Below are positions 13,911 through 28,050 of a DNA stretch of 64,000 nucleotides, one piece after another. Source of the DNA: Linyphia triangularis. Its lineage: Eukaryota > Arthropoda > Arachnida > Araneae > Linyphiidae. Within the stretch, counting starts at the first letter, position 1. Every line of letters starts with the position of its first letter. The DNA lies in NCBI GenBank assembly GCA_963978545.1, contig OZ021732.1, positions 32,270,123 through 32,334,122 of the forward strand. Direction: 5' to 3'. The notes under the pieces are model-generated. The model saw nothing but the letters and a program-made list of their open reading frames with translations. It had not been told where the DNA came from and did not search any database. Both the position numbers and the translations under genes were made by a program.

Positions 13911-15649
13911 CTTTAACGGGTATTCGAAACATCATAAATTGAGCACAAAATATTTTTTTAGAAAAGCTCCTGTCAGTCTATGTAAAAGTGTTCTAATATT
14001 GGTTGGTAAACATTTTAAACCAACGCTATGAATTTCTGATAAAAAAAGGTAGATAAAAAAAAAACCTTTTTAGCGTGCATTAGATGGAGTCTTCCAATCC
14101 CTATTAAATATATATACTTCCAAATAATATTTTTAATCAACGCTCTCTAATCTTTGTCAAGTTATAACACTAATAAGATAGTCTTTTCAATACAGCATTA
14201 TGCCTGGTTACTCTCCTATTAATAAAATGTTTGTTTTCCAACTCCTTTTAATTAAAGTTCAAAAGATTTTCCTTTTAAATAATGGCACAAAATTTTCATG
14301 GATTAATTCTGCTCAAAATAAGAAACAATTATTGAATCTTAATTAAACGTTGTCACGATTCATTTATATTTTAAGAATACATCTATTCTTGTGAGGAAAA
14401 GTATTCCTTCCGGAAGAGTTACTCATGTCGTCCCATGAGGTCACGTTGACCCCAAAGGCAGTATTTCCAAACTTTTTGACCGCATGAATCATTTTGCCGA
14501 ATAAAAAAAAAATCCTTTTAATTACGTTTGTTCTATCCGATGTTGCCTCAACTAGAAAGTAATTGAATCGATTGCTAAGAAAGTATTCGTTTTTTTCCCA
14601 TGACTGAATACTACCATTTTAGCAAGATATTGTGATTTGATTTCACCGTATCGGGAACCCATAGCTAGTTGAGGCTTATACAAATATAAGGAAAAGATAT
14701 AATTATATTTTTAAGTTGGGTTTTAAAAAAGGATTTTTAAATTTAAATAAATATCCTAATTTTTCCAATTTACTCGGATATTAAATGAGTGCATACTGTT
14801 GAATACTTTAAAATTGATTTAGTCTTGTCGGTATTTAAATATTTTGATTTACTTAATTAGGAAATTTTCTGAAAGAACGAACATTTTTTGTTAATACGTA
14901 AGTTTTCAGGATAGTTGGGAAAACACAAACACTTTTATTGGAAGTCAAGCCCATAAATGTTTATAGAAATTCTATATTTATATAATTTTGACAAGATATA
15001 TTTCTCAACCTAATATAACTCATAAAACTGTTTAACTTTATTATCTTATCCAAATTCCTATAAAATAAAATTTGGTTCACAAGTATACGAACAATGGATC
15101 CGTAATCTAGATGCGAGCTGTTTTACCAGTATAAGCTCTCATTGACATTGAAATCTTTTGGTAAAAACATTTCATTGTAATGTACTCCATTTTACGCGAA
15201 AATAAACCTGATTTTATATCGATGGAACTTAGCGATATCACTACATTTTTCGATTATTTGACATCGTTCCATTACTCAACAAATTGTTCATCAAGAAGCC
15301 AAATCTATGAAATCAATGTCATCGCTGTCAAATTGTTTTTTCATATTAAAAACAAGTATCTTTAATCAGTTTCGCCATTTTGATAGTAAATAAACCGCAC
15401 AAATTCTACTAAATGTATAATTTAACGGAATAAAAAATATATGCCACTAAAAATGCGTAACGGGTTGATAGTATTTGTTTGTTAATGTTAGTGATGTGAT
15501 TTTAATAGTTTGTAATTTAAAGGTTATAAACTTTAAAACTAAAGCACAATATAAAACTTTAAGTTATAGTAGTAAGCAATTATTCAAAATACAATAAAAT
15601 ATGTTAAGTCATTGTAGTTTAACAATAATTCAAAGCAACCTTCTTAAAA
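10072..15649. other. AT-rich DNA with short low-complexity runs
   Basis: Contains a short (AT)n run at about 11058-11076 and long T runs at 12551-12580 and 13867-13906. I see no exon, RNA gene or element ends that I can support. Confidence 0.5.
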
Positions 15650-16542
15650 TTAATATAATTGTATCAAAAAGCGATGTGATAAATGCATAATCTAATGCAT
15701 TATTTTTTAAAAATTAAAGTTCAAAAGTTTGCTTTTATAACATACTAACAGTACACAAAAAAATTTCAGTTGAAGGAAAAAAAATTAAGGGTTTCACTAC
15801 ATTTAACCCTTTTATTGTTTTGCTTCAGTTGAATTATAAAATGAAGTTCACATTTCTTGCTACTAATCTTTATAGTTAGCGGATTTCCTGATTCGGACTC
15901 AATTAAATTTGAATCACATACATTGAATTTAAACGTGTTTTTAAAAAAGAAAAATACATTTTTTTATTGTATTTTAAGCTCCTTTCTAATAAATAAGGGA
16001 AATTTTTCCTATTTATATCACATTGGTTCGTTTGTCTAAGTTACAAACAATACAAATTACGCTATATTTTCTTTTAAGTAATAAAGAATTAACAAGGTTG
16101 TTATATAATTGTATCAATAAACGATAAATGCGTAATCTAATACATTTTTCTTTAAAAATTTACAGTTAAAAAATTTTCTCATTACGCATTTCTTATAGCA
16201 TTACACGAAATTTGATCAGTTGTATGAAAAATAATCAAGAGTTTCACTACATTTAACCCTGTGATTGTTTTGTTTCAGTTAAATTATAGAATGAAGTTTA
16301 TATTTCTTGCTACTAATCTTTATAGTTAGCTGATTTCCTTATTCGGATCATTGAATTTGAATTATACACATTGAATTTAAACGTGTTTGTAAAAAAAGAT
16401 AAATACATTTTTTGCATTGTATTTTAAATTTCTTCCTCCTAAATAAAAGAAACTTTTCCCATTTATATCACATTGATTCATTTGTCAAAGTTACAAACAA
16501 TACAAGTTACCGTATATTTTCTTTTAAATAATAACGAATTAA
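15650..16542. repeat. Tandem duplication of an approximately 445-bp unit
   Basis: The units 15650-16093 and 16100-16542 align along their length at a period of 450, sharing blocks such as TTTCACTACATTTAACCC and cttgctactaatctttatag. Divergence of many substitutions and small indels indicates an old duplication. There is no recognisable coding potential. Confidence 0.85.
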
Positions 16543-19223
16543 AATTGATTTCCCTGACCATTTGTGTCATGGTTAATATATTTTCAGTGTCATTGATTTC
16601 ATTTGCATTTCCCCAAAGTTCAAAGTGATATCAACATCTATATTATTATTACTATTCAGAATATTCATATAAATTTTAGAAACAATATTAGCATTAACTT
16701 TGATGTAAATTCCCCTTAATGATATATTTTGCCTTGAAATTTCTGTGTAAAAGAAGAGCTTAAAAACTCTTGGTAAAATTGCTGCTTTATTATCTTTAAG
16801 TACAAATACGTGACAAATATACACTTTTATTTCTTATTTTAGTCTTATAGAGTTCAAAATCAACGTTGAATTTGTTAAAATGCCATAAAACTCAATGTAT
16901 CGTAACAGATGGATATTTCTTGCATTTCACTACAATCTTAGTGTTTAAATTAAAAATTTAGGCAAATATCTTTTTAATTGAGAAAAATTATGAAACACAT
17001 ATAAAAATCCATTTATTTTGCTTGTAAAATCTGGAATCCTTTTTTTAAAAGATTAAACTTCGGCCCTCACCATTAAAATAATATATCTTAATGTCATTTA
17101 TAAAATATTTACAATATGTCAGGTGAACATATTTGTTAAATTTCATTACTTACACTATCGTTTATTAAAAATTACTTTCAATTGAGAGAGTTTACGTTAA
17201 ATTGGCAGAACGAATTTAAAAAGATTTTTGAAATTGTAAATTCCAAAATAATGTATTATTCAATTTATAAAAAAATATATTCACCGTAAAATAATACATG
17301 TAGTTTTAAAAATATGCTTATAATATTTCAAATCTGCAGTGTTATTCATTTGAATTTATAAAATATTCTTAATGGCTTTAATTAAGAATAATTAAGAAGT
17401 TCTTGCTAAATTGTTTTTTTAACAATTTTTTTTATTGCTAAACAATTTGTACTAACTATTGATTCCAAATACAGGATAATATAGTTGAATCACTAATATC
17501 TTATTTTTTATCGCCAAGGAATAAACGAATTTCAAATAATTGCTTTTAACAGTGTTTCTTCACCTTTTGTTTTTCTAAGAAAAGAGATAGATCAATTCTA
17601 TTTAACTTTTGACTCCTTCAAGTGCCTCAAAATTTTTCGTTTTTGCGGACTAAACTATTTTGAAACTAAATGTTTTAGCGTCGAATTGTTTTAGCGCCTT
17701 TTAAATTATTCACTTTGCATGGCAATCCGGAGAAAGACAAACATGAATGCCACAAAATGTTTTGAAACGATGCATTCTAATAGAAACATTATAACCTAAA
17801 GTAGTATAATAAGCAGTAATTTTATCTTCAAATAAAAACTTTCCCATTGATATGTTATTCATTAAGTTTTTGTATAGTTTTTAATTATGTGCTGTGTGTG
17901 CTTATAAATTTCCCAAGAAAAAGTAAAACATCGTGTCTGCTATGCAAATATTTGGAAGGTTTCTGCATAAAAACAGTTTAGAATCTTGGTCAAGTTAAAT
18001 ACGACATTTTTGTTTCCATTATTTTTTATTTCATTTAGTTTAATGTAAGGTGATTTCAAAAGGTTATAGGTTAATACGAGTAAAATCTGGAATATTCTGC
18101 TGGGAGTTTATTTTGTTATACAAATATAAAGAGAGATAATTAAATAGCTTGTTTTTAGTATTTATAGGCACCTATTTACTCAAGTACCTTTTAAAAAGTG
18201 TAAAAAAAAAAAAAAAAGAGCCCTTTGTAAAGGTTTATATTTGTTCGTAGTAAATACCATGGATAAAATTCTAATAAAAAATAAATCGCCTAGTGTTTAT
18301 ATATAGAAGCACAATGAGTGAAAGAAAAATTAAAAAGAATGGGTTCAGAATTCAATAAGGAATTTGAAACAACGGTAAATTCAAGTTATCATGTAAATAG
18401 TTTTGATTAGATCCTTTGGCTTCTTAAATACAATGAAGAGGACTTAATATAAAGTTATTGTACACTACACACCATATACTGTTCTATATTACATATTCCT
18501 AGAAAAATTATGCAGACATTGTTTGCCAAAACAGAAACTTTTCAAGAGAGCACAATTTAATACCTGTGGTCATTATCGTTTTCATTTTGATAAATAATTA
18601 GAAATGTAATACTATAATTAAAATATTTTAGAGCATATAAATTTTTCACTGAGAATTTTACATTTTTTGCTTAATTGGCTATTTACCATTGATGTAAGAT
18701 GAATAAGATGAATATAATATTCAACAAAAAGAATTAATGTTAATTTGGAAATTGTTTTTATTGTAAATACATCTATATTAAAGAGAAAGAATCCAATGTC
18801 AAAATACTTCCCTATAAAAATAATGAAGAATATGAAAAATAGAGCTAATCCTATGCATTTTATTGCACCGACACTATATAACAATAAAAAAAGGTTATAT
18901 AAATATTTCTTTCACCATTATGGTCTGAAAATATCTTTAGATTTTTTCAAATTCACTGTTACTCTCTGCAAATATTATTTTCCGTTTTTTTTTTTTTTTT
19001 TCAAATACAGTTTTCAATTTTTTAAAGCAAATACAATAATTCGAAATTTTAACGAGCACCTTTTGACTTTTAAGACTCTTCGTAAGTAAATTAAAGTAAT
19101 GTGTTACGATTGAAAATTATAGTCCTCTAAACATATTTTTTTAGATATGATATCGCAATTTTTTTATGTGTTGTCCGCACACTTTTTGAACTTTTTTTTG
19201 TGTGTGACAATATTGACAAAATT

Positions 19224-19225
<2 letters not shown>
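16543..19225. other. AT-rich DNA without recognisable genes
   Basis: Open frames here (for example 16573-16824 and 18618-18884 on the minus strand) are low-complexity, rich in Ile, Phe, Asn and Lys, and show no family resemblance. Confidence 0.5.

Positions 19226-19309
<84 letters not shown>
19226..19309. repeat. (AT)n microsatellite
   Basis: Uninterrupted dinucleotide repeat of about 42 units, followed by a C-rich tract (CCCCCTCCCTC). Confidence 0.97.
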
Positions 19310-19312
<3 letters not shown>

Positions 19313-20159
19313 CCTCCCTCATCTTTGTTGGCACTTGTATACACCCAATCTTTACCACTTTGAGTAGGCATAACTACGTCCATTAAATTATACACAAAAA
19401 AATTCAAACCTAGATTCATTTTGACAGAATGGATAATTTACTACGCAAATTGCTGTTTCAGTCTCCATTTAACGATTAAACCAAAGATGTTTATCGAAAA
19501 ATATAATCTTCACTTCAAATTTTTACAGTGATATAGATACTTATCTTTGAAGGTTGTTTCTCTATATAACAATACAAATATTTTATATGTATAATCATGA
19601 TTCCCTTTAACCGCCTTTGAGTTCAGCTATCTTCATTTCTATAGTTTCTTATTGTGTATTATGTGCACATTTATAAATACCTGTAAGTTCCTTGTATGTA
19701 AAATCATAGAATCATTTCAGTAATAGTCTTTATTTAGTAATAGTCATGTATAATTACATGTTTAACAAATGCAATAATTGTATAACCTTTCCTTAGATAG
19801 TTCTTTTAAAAGTTATTCTAAATAATGTATTTCCTGATTCAGTTAAAATAACCATACTTTTCGGTGGTTTAAAAAGATTTTGTTTGAGATAGCACTGTAT
19901 TGCTTGCAAAGATATACTATAGATTCAATTTTCATCATATTTTTAAACTATTCCATTATAAACTCCCTTTATAGTCGGAGTATGTTATTATTGAATTCGC
20001 TCCTAGAGGTCTAATATTAGAACATTTTTCAACCATGACACTTAAACAGTACCTCGAAATAGTAATTGCTGAACAAAGAGATTTTACCACAACGATCCGA
20101 ATTAAGTCCACTGTATTATTTTTTTAAATCCTGACCATCTGTTCAGAGATAAATGCTCT

Positions 20160-20480
20160 TAAGTATCTCCGGTTGCTTCGAATGAACAAATTAATCGATG
20201 GTTTTAATCGCTTTCCACCGAAGATCGGTCACTACCAGAACCTCCTGCAGGTTTTAAGCTGGTTGTTTCTAGAGGCGCAATCACTCAGTAGAGTGCCCGG
20301 TTTTGGATTCAGATACGTTGTAAGATGTGGCATGTCCGTGTGTGTGTTCAAGAATCGAAAGAAAGGAAAACAGCTGATTCCTCATGACCTGATAGTTTGG
20401 GGTCTATGCCCTTCTCTTGAAGTTTTGTAGAAAGTCATCGGAATAAACAGGATCGCCAGGTCATCGTGGTAGAATGCTGC
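20160..20480. other. Compositionally distinct island, function unknown
   Basis: This stretch of about 320 bp is clearly less AT-rich than its neighbours. A 76-codon-plus frame on the + strand (to 20430) lacks an ATG at its first position and resembles nothing I know. A possible donor (GTTGTAAGA near 20320) is present. It could be an untranslated exon, a regulatory element or an old insertion. Confidence 0.25.
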
Positions 20481-21788
20481 GCTCTTGAAATTTGAAATTT
20501 TAAACTGGATTGCGAGTCACAAGGTCGCTTAACGGTACCCAGCCTTGAATTTTAATTTTAATACTTTGGATGTGTTTCTGCTAGGGAGATGCCTTGATAA
20601 TAAATTCTTCAGTACAGTAAAGAGAGACTATTGATTACTTTAGATGTGCATCCAATTAACGCTTTCTAAGTTTCAGAATAAATTTTTAAAACAAATTAAT
20701 ATTTTCTAAAACAAGTTCCTTTATTCTAAACCAGTATCTCAACTATAAATGTACAGACTTCTGCCAAAAAAATGCATTTATAAAAGAAATAATTATTATA
20801 GATACTTTTCTCTTAAATTTGTTATTCGGATTTTTACTATTATGTCAGAAATTATTTAGATTTACATTGGTAATTGATAAAGTCGCTATTATTTCAATCT
20901 TGTCTTAATTCGGCTAAACATAACTTAATTAGATGCATTTGCAAAATATTTATACAATTCTTGACTATTGTTAGCATCTATTTTTATTATACAGAATCAA
21001 TAAAAATGTTTGCCTACTCTCTTTAAAGACATAAGCTTAATAAAACAACAAAATTTTATTCACAAATTTTTTAACGAAGAATATGATTTTGTAGCAAAAT
21101 ATTCTTGAATAATATATTCAAAATATATTTGAATTTTTATCATTTATGAATTTTCTCAAGTCAAACACATATCTAGTTTTCACAATTGAAGACTGAGAGT
21201 AAAGATTGTTGTCACTTGGAATTCAATTTTGATACATAAAGAAAACGCTATTTAAAGGTTTGAAAAAGTTTTGAATCACGTTAAAAAAATCTTTTCTGAG
21301 AATTATCTCTGGAGCTGCTTTGTCCTTCCCTCTTTACGACGTACCATCGGTACAGATAAAAAAAACTTTAAGCTTTAATTTCACACAAAAATGAACCAAA
21401 ATCTCTTCGTATCCTGGTTTTCAATTAGAAAAATTTGTGATGCACAAAACTTAAATTTCAGTAAACTGAAAAGAAAAAAAAACCAGGAACTTTAAAGGTA
21501 TGTATCGTTTTGACGAAGCAGTAATAATTTCTGAAATAATTCATTACTTTGAAATGTAGCCTACCAAATTTACGAAAGGCTTTATGGACATCTATCGCGT
21601 GTTGTCTATCAGAGTTGCATATCACTTTCCCTGCTGATGAATACTAATGTATTCAAATGTCGTCACAGTCACTGATCAAAATCTGAATAAGCATAAATAT
21701 ATTAATATTATTTCAATACATTACTAAAGCGTTTGTTTATTGAAATGTAGGTCTTTCCATAAGTGTCGAAAAGTAAAAATGCTTTGGT

Positions 21789-21820
<32 letters not shown>

Positions 21821-24224
21821 CAACTATTTGAATGTTTTTTATTTTCTTGTTATTTATCGGTTGCATTATAAATTTCTGACTATGTTTACTTTTGTTCAAT
21901 GATTGTGTTGTAATTATATTCATTATTGCATACTAATAGAATCTACATATTACGGCTTTGAAAATTTCTCTACACAAATTTATGTTTTATAAAACGAATA
22001 ATTTAAAAAGTATTTTAATTACTTTCAATAACTCGATTTGTTATGCGCATTGGATAATTAAGGCATTGAATTTTCTTAAAAAAAAATCAATGCCAATGGG
22101 GATCTCCTCGTTTATGTAGGTCCGGAGTCAAAAAAGTGTTGTTTACTTTTATGTAAAATGATGTTCGTCCATCTGTCTATGAATAACTTAAGAACTGATC
22201 GCGATACAATTTTTAAATTAAGTGTGCAAGTCAGTAGAGTACATGCAAGTCATGAGACGTGGCAATAGAATTTTTGTTAAAATCATGCATGGCGCAGTAG
22301 GTACCTGTCATTGGACAATTTAGATTATTCAGCAATTACCAAAAATCGGTTCTGACGATTTAAAAAAAAAATCATTCTGGCAATGCCTTTTCATGTGTTT
22401 TCATCACCGAAATTCTATTCCATACGTTCTCATCAACTTGCACATCACCAAAGTTCCCGTAAAAATGCACTACAAAAGAAATTAGATGAAAAATAAACTT
22501 TGTATTTTACGAATACATAGTTGGAAAAAAAATTACCTAGAAAGTTGCCAACTTAGCTTTTACATTTAAAAAGATAACTTGTAAAGAGTGTTATGATGCA
22601 TTAATAATAATTTATGCAGATAATTGTGTCTAATTAATATTATAATGTAATGTTAAAAGTTGTTTTCAGAATACTACGCATACTCAACATTTGAAGTAAA
22701 TAATTAATTTGCTATCTTTGAATATAGTAAAATTTATACTTTTAGAGTACCATTTATGCTATAAATACCTACTAAAAGTATTTAAATCGGCAATATATTA
22801 GAATTGTTGACTCTACCAACAACTGTACCAAGGTCAAAAACGTAGTTATGGGGTTTGTTTCTTTAGCTATAAAGCTAGGGCGTCAATATAAAAAAGGATT
22901 ACAATATGGTAGGAAATAATATAACGATAGAGGGTTTTTTTAAGAGCAATTTATTATGACAATTACAGAATTTTAATACGAACATTCAGTGTAGGGTGAA
23001 AAATTTAATTATATATGTGTTAGTTATTTCAAATCACATAAATACAAAAAATATTAATAGTCGGTCTTTAACTGAAACATAACATTATCAAACAAACATT
23101 ATCAATTATTTTTTTAAAAACATTATTAATTAAAGTTTAAAATTTTTTTTAACTGAAACACAACATTATCAAACAAACATTATTAATGAAATTTTTAAAA
23201 ACATAATTAATTAATTTTTTAAAAACATTATCAATTTAATATTTAAAACAAATTGAATCTGAAAACATTTAAAAACATTACTATTAGCCACTTGTGAAAT
23301 TAGTTTTCTAAATACCGATACGGTCCACTGAATTATATAAATGGGTTATCTTTGAAGAGTGTTAATATTTTTTATGTTAATGCTATCTGATCCCAGAAAC
23401 AGTTTTATAATTGGCTTTTATGCAATAAAAGGGCTGTATAAAATTATATAATTTTGTAACCTAAAATAAATTCCCCGTGAAAGTCACACAATATTGCTTT
23501 ATAATTTCTTAACTTATTTTGAGTATTTTCTAGCTAATGCCTTATCTCTAATAAAAAATAAATAAATTCCACTACCATTCCACTTTCTTTGAAGTACAAT
23601 GTAGCAGATTTAGATAAAGCAAACTGTAGAAATATTATTTATAAATTTTTAATTTAAAAATACATATCCCTTGACAACCTAGTATAATAACTAATTTAAA
23701 TCACTGTTCGTTAATTGCAATCTATCCCTTTTAATTTGTAGTCTCTATAATCATCAAGTAATCTACAAAGATATTGATTATTTTCTATTAAATTAAGGCT
23801 TAGATCATTAATAAAAATATAAAACAGAAGAAATCATAATACGTACACCTCTAATCCACCACTTATTTCAACCTACTTTAAGCAATTACCCAAAATAAGA
23901 ATTGTACGTTCTCTTCCAGTTAACAATTTTTGATCCACCATACAAAAAAAAAGAGCAACAAATGCCAATCCTTTCATATCTCTTAAATAAAAGCGCCGTA
24001 TGATCCTTGTTGATCGGATTCTGGAAATCAATAATACAATATCCCACACTTTTTCAATGATATAGTTTCTTAACAACATCATTGTAAAACTGCAAAATAT
24101 TAGTTATTCACTATTATCCCTTTTCGAACCCATACTCAGCTAAGATTGACGATTTTATCTTTAATTAAGGTTAACAAAATTTTACAGATGACAGAAGTTG
24201 TCGGTCAGTATTTTCGTATTTTAC
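20481..24224. other. AT-rich DNA with local repeats
   Basis: A local direct duplication is visible at about 23071-23135 and 23152-23215, sharing ATTATCAAACAAACATTAT. There is a T run at 21790-21820. No genes are recognised. Confidence 0.5.
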
Positions 24225-24483
24225 AATTGAGGACTTGAAATGGAAAACGACCTAAGTACCAAAAAAAATCGAAAATCTTATTTTTACGGGAAAATGTCAT
24301 AAAGACCAAACTAAAAAAAGTGGAGAACGCCCAAAGTGCGAACTCTAGTATCAACAGTTAAAATTCAATCTGTTACTTAGTCATAACCATAGTACCAGAT
24401 GCGAATGTTTTTCATTTTTCGGCTCTCCTGAAAATTTTTCTTTTTCTTGGACTTAGGTCGTTTTCCATTTCTTGTCTTCAATT
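24225..24483. mobile_element. Small TIR element (about 260 bp MITE)
   Basis: The left end AATTGAGGACTTGAAATGG continues into AAAACGACCTAAGTAC. The right end is the reverse complement with few changes (GACTTAGGTCGTTTTCCATT), giving inverted repeats of about 36 bp. There is no coding content, and I could not settle the target duplication. Confidence 0.65.
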
Positions 24484-26563
24484 ATGCATTCTGAATTCAA
24501 CATTCATACTTTTTCCTCTTTAATGTTAGTTATCCTGTCAAAAACTTCAAATATCTTTTCCTTCAAACGTACATTGAAAAACTCACGTATCATCATTTTC
24601 CCACACTACTCAATGCATCCGAGCTAAATGCATCCAAATTACGTCCTTCTAAGAAGTTCTTATCAACCCTCGATGCTCATACTGGCTTATCCGTGATGTT
24701 ACTTACCCTGTCAAGATCGTCTTATCATGTCAGAGAGTAACAATGACTTTCAATCCGACTGATACATTCGAAACGGATTTAACATTCGAAACGAATTATG
24801 CCAACACTTATTGTAGTGGACGTTGCGATGAAACGTCATTATGCAGATATGAAATCTTTTGTTTAGAGCCTAGCCAATGATGTGGTGCGTCAGAGGGGGT
24901 ATCGAACGAAATCGAATGGAGTGACCGACAGACGATATTGAGAACTTGAAGAACGAGAATTGTTGGACTGTGGTGCATCGAACCGCGTGGGTCGACATGT
25001 GGGATGTTGATTACACAATAACCACTTTTAAGATTTTTTTCCCTGTTGTGAGAATGTAATGAGAGTTTCAAAGAAATATCCTTATGCTACTCTCCTTCAA
25101 ATGGTCGTTTCTTTTGTTATGAACGCATCCTGGAAGGTCGTCAGCTAATTGGACGAAAAGAGGCTTTATTAATCATGAAGGTTTTTCTTTTCAGCTGCTG
25201 GTATTTGTTAGTTTGGGTGGGAACCTCTGCTTTTGAACTTGAAATGTGCGTTCTTTGGCGAACTTTTGAACCACAATTTTAGGGTTTGTCATTGTTCTAA
25301 AAATCGAAAATTGGATAAGTTCGACACGAAAATCAAAAACTTAACAAGTTTTTTTTTATTCAGATATTTGGTCTACTCGTTAATTGGCTGGAGTCATACA
25401 TTTAACTCTACCCTGATATAAATTTACAAGTAGTTTATCAATCGTGTAAAGTCTCAGAACTATACCTGTTATTTATTAGGTCCACTTGAAGAAGTCGGCT
25501 CCACCCTTACAGAATTCATTACAATGACCTTCAATCTTACAACAATAAATAAAAAACCAAGAATTTTGTATCGATACCTATTGTTATGAAAATCCAATTT
25601 CAATTTGTCATGTAAAGAATATTTTAGGTGTTCTTTGAGGCAGTTTTAATAGAAACGGGTGTGGTTGGAAAAAAAAAAGTAATTTTACAGATATATAGTG
25701 TTTATGAATAAAAGTAAATTCAAAGCTCCAGCACTTTGCTCGCTTAAAAGTTAGAATTAAAACGAGCTAAAAAAAAAAATATTTAAGATAAATACTCTTT
25801 TAATATTGCACAAACAAATCGATAACGTCATTTATCCACTTCTTTTTAACTCTTATTTATAGGTTTAAAATTATTTTAAAACCATATTAAGTTTCATTGT
25901 AATATATTTAATCTTCTAAAAGTTGGTTGCTACAAATGAAAGCAAAATCATTGGATTTAAAGCTTGTTGATTTTTAATATTCCAATATGCGATATAATTT
26001 TCTATACAGAAAGAATATATGTAAAACAATAGTTTAGTTTTAACTCTAACCAAACAATTTGAGACAACCACCAACAAATCGATTTTAACGTTAACCAAGA
26101 AAATCAAGCGATGATATGCCAAGACATCTTATTTTGTTTAATACTTTAGGGATCAGTGAGTAATTCCAAATAACATCCTCCTCCCCTTTTCCAAATTTAT
26201 ATAAGTATTTTACAATTTCACTTTTTTACCTTACATTTTTCTTTATGATGTTAAAACCAAATTTAAAGTATTTTTTTCCTATGACCTGTAACATCTCTAA
26301 TTGAATCCCTTGCAAAATATTTCTTGACGAACAACCCTGCCTCGAAATAGCCCTGATCCTGAAAATATTAATATATCTACTTGTATATTGTTTCGAGAAT
26401 AGTTTTTAAATTATTCTCTACTTACGAAAATCATGATTCTTTTCCTCGACATACCACAAATGTGAGGACTCTATAAAGCAATTTTAGCTAGTGTTGGGCA
26501 AAATGCATGAAGACCGAAATCGATTCAATTTTCAAGTCCAGTGATCATTTGAGTATTATTATT

Positions 26564-26595
<32 letters not shown>

Positions 26596-26894
26596 GAAAA
26601 TGGGCCTAATATCTAAAATGGAACTGCAGTTTATCACACTCCACTTTGAATTTTTCCAAGAGTATTTCATGCTCCTCTGAAGATAAAACCTTCTAACATT
26701 ATCGAACTCAAGAAAGTGTAACGTAACAACCTGCAATTGAGTGAAAATTCTACCGGGGCAGCGGAGCCTGAAGATGACTGACTCCAAGCGCCTTTTTTTA
26801 CGGATCTTATTTTAGGATTTTCAAATATTGTTCTCTTATGTGAAGCATAAAAAAAAATCAATTTTGTGACCAAATAGCAGAAAGTCTCATCCAA

Positions 26895-26932
<38 letters not shown>

Positions 26933-27326
26933 ATTTATTATGCTGATTTTATATATGGATTTTCGCGGAGAGTATAAGTTTTTTTTATGAGCATTACCTT
27001 AGTCAAACTAGAAGTATGTCCTTTCTGTAGCTCTGAATATGTAATGTTGGTAATTCAGTTCTTACTACTTGCTTTTTGGCCAGGAAATCAGATTCTGTGT
27101 CAAGTGTTACAAAGCAAATGTTGAAGTTTAGGTAGCAAGATCTTAATAATAATTTTACATATTTCGAGCTACAAAGGGACAGCACATTGAATTTGACTAG
27201 ATGTGTTCATAAAAAAATATGATTCTCTGCTACAACCATTTTCAAAAAACTTATATCAGCCAATAAAATAGTTTTCACGTACTAAATGTGTTTAATTGTA
27301 CAAGACTTTCTGCTCATCCAATAATT

Positions 27327-27360
<34 letters not shown>

Positions 27361-27480
27361 TATGGGTGTTGAACATTGAACAAATTTCAATTGGGCTCAA
27401 ATACTAATCATTACATTTAAATATGATGTGTAATACTGTTTTATACTTTTATTCATTAAAAAAATGATTTAAAAAAAAAA
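24484..27480. other. AT-rich DNA, one less AT-rich block at 24780-25080
   Basis: The 24780-25080 block carries an 87-codon minus-strand frame (24808-25071) with no recognisable motif. Homopolymer runs lie at 26565-26592 (T), 26898-26931 (A) and 27331-27358 (A). No gene can be supported. Confidence 0.4.
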
Positions 27481-28050
27481 AAAAAAACTCTAAGGTGGCG
27501 AATTTGACGATATACTTTTCGATAATGCATACAATATATTTTCTTGTAAGTGAAACAGAGGAGAAACAATCATTGTATTTTGATGGGCAATGTCGAAGGG
27601 AAGAGAACTCTGTGTTAAAGTCATTCATTTTTCAGCTTTTTACACCTTTATCGCATTTTCACAGGAATTTCCGAGCTTGGAATGTTTAGAATACCTTAAG
27701 AAACATTACCGCAGTGATTTTGATCAAAATAGTTAGTGTCGCTTTTTAGTAATTGCTGAAAAACATGATTTTTTCAATAACAGCTCCATTATGCGAATAA
27801 GCATTTTTGACGAAAACCTTAATGGCAGGTCCCATGGCCACCACTTACCTGTATGCAAAAGTTGAACATCGTTGGTCAATCCATTCGGGTGTTATGCTGA
27901 CCACAGACACACAGACGGACAGACATTTTTTTCAAACAATTTTTTTGAACTCAGTACATTACAAAACGTGTAGAAATGCAAAAAAAAAAAAAGAAAACTG
28001 ATTTTTGTACGGAATTTAATACTTTCATTACCCTATGTTAACATATAGAT
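27481..28050. repeat. Dispersed repeat copy A
   Basis: Shares extended blocks with 40085-40620, including the sequence around 'gaccaccacttacctgtatgcaaaagt', a downstream tract of CACA/CAGA, an A run and a 'ctttcattaccctatgttaac' tail that also recurs at 37355-37380. It is a member of an interspersed family with at least three copies in this window. No encoded protein is recognised. Confidence 0.6.

Noticed and set aside
26545..26894. Minus-strand frames of 75 and 80 codons
   Set aside because: They overlap each other in different frames, include a poly-Lys tail from a T run, and resemble no family.
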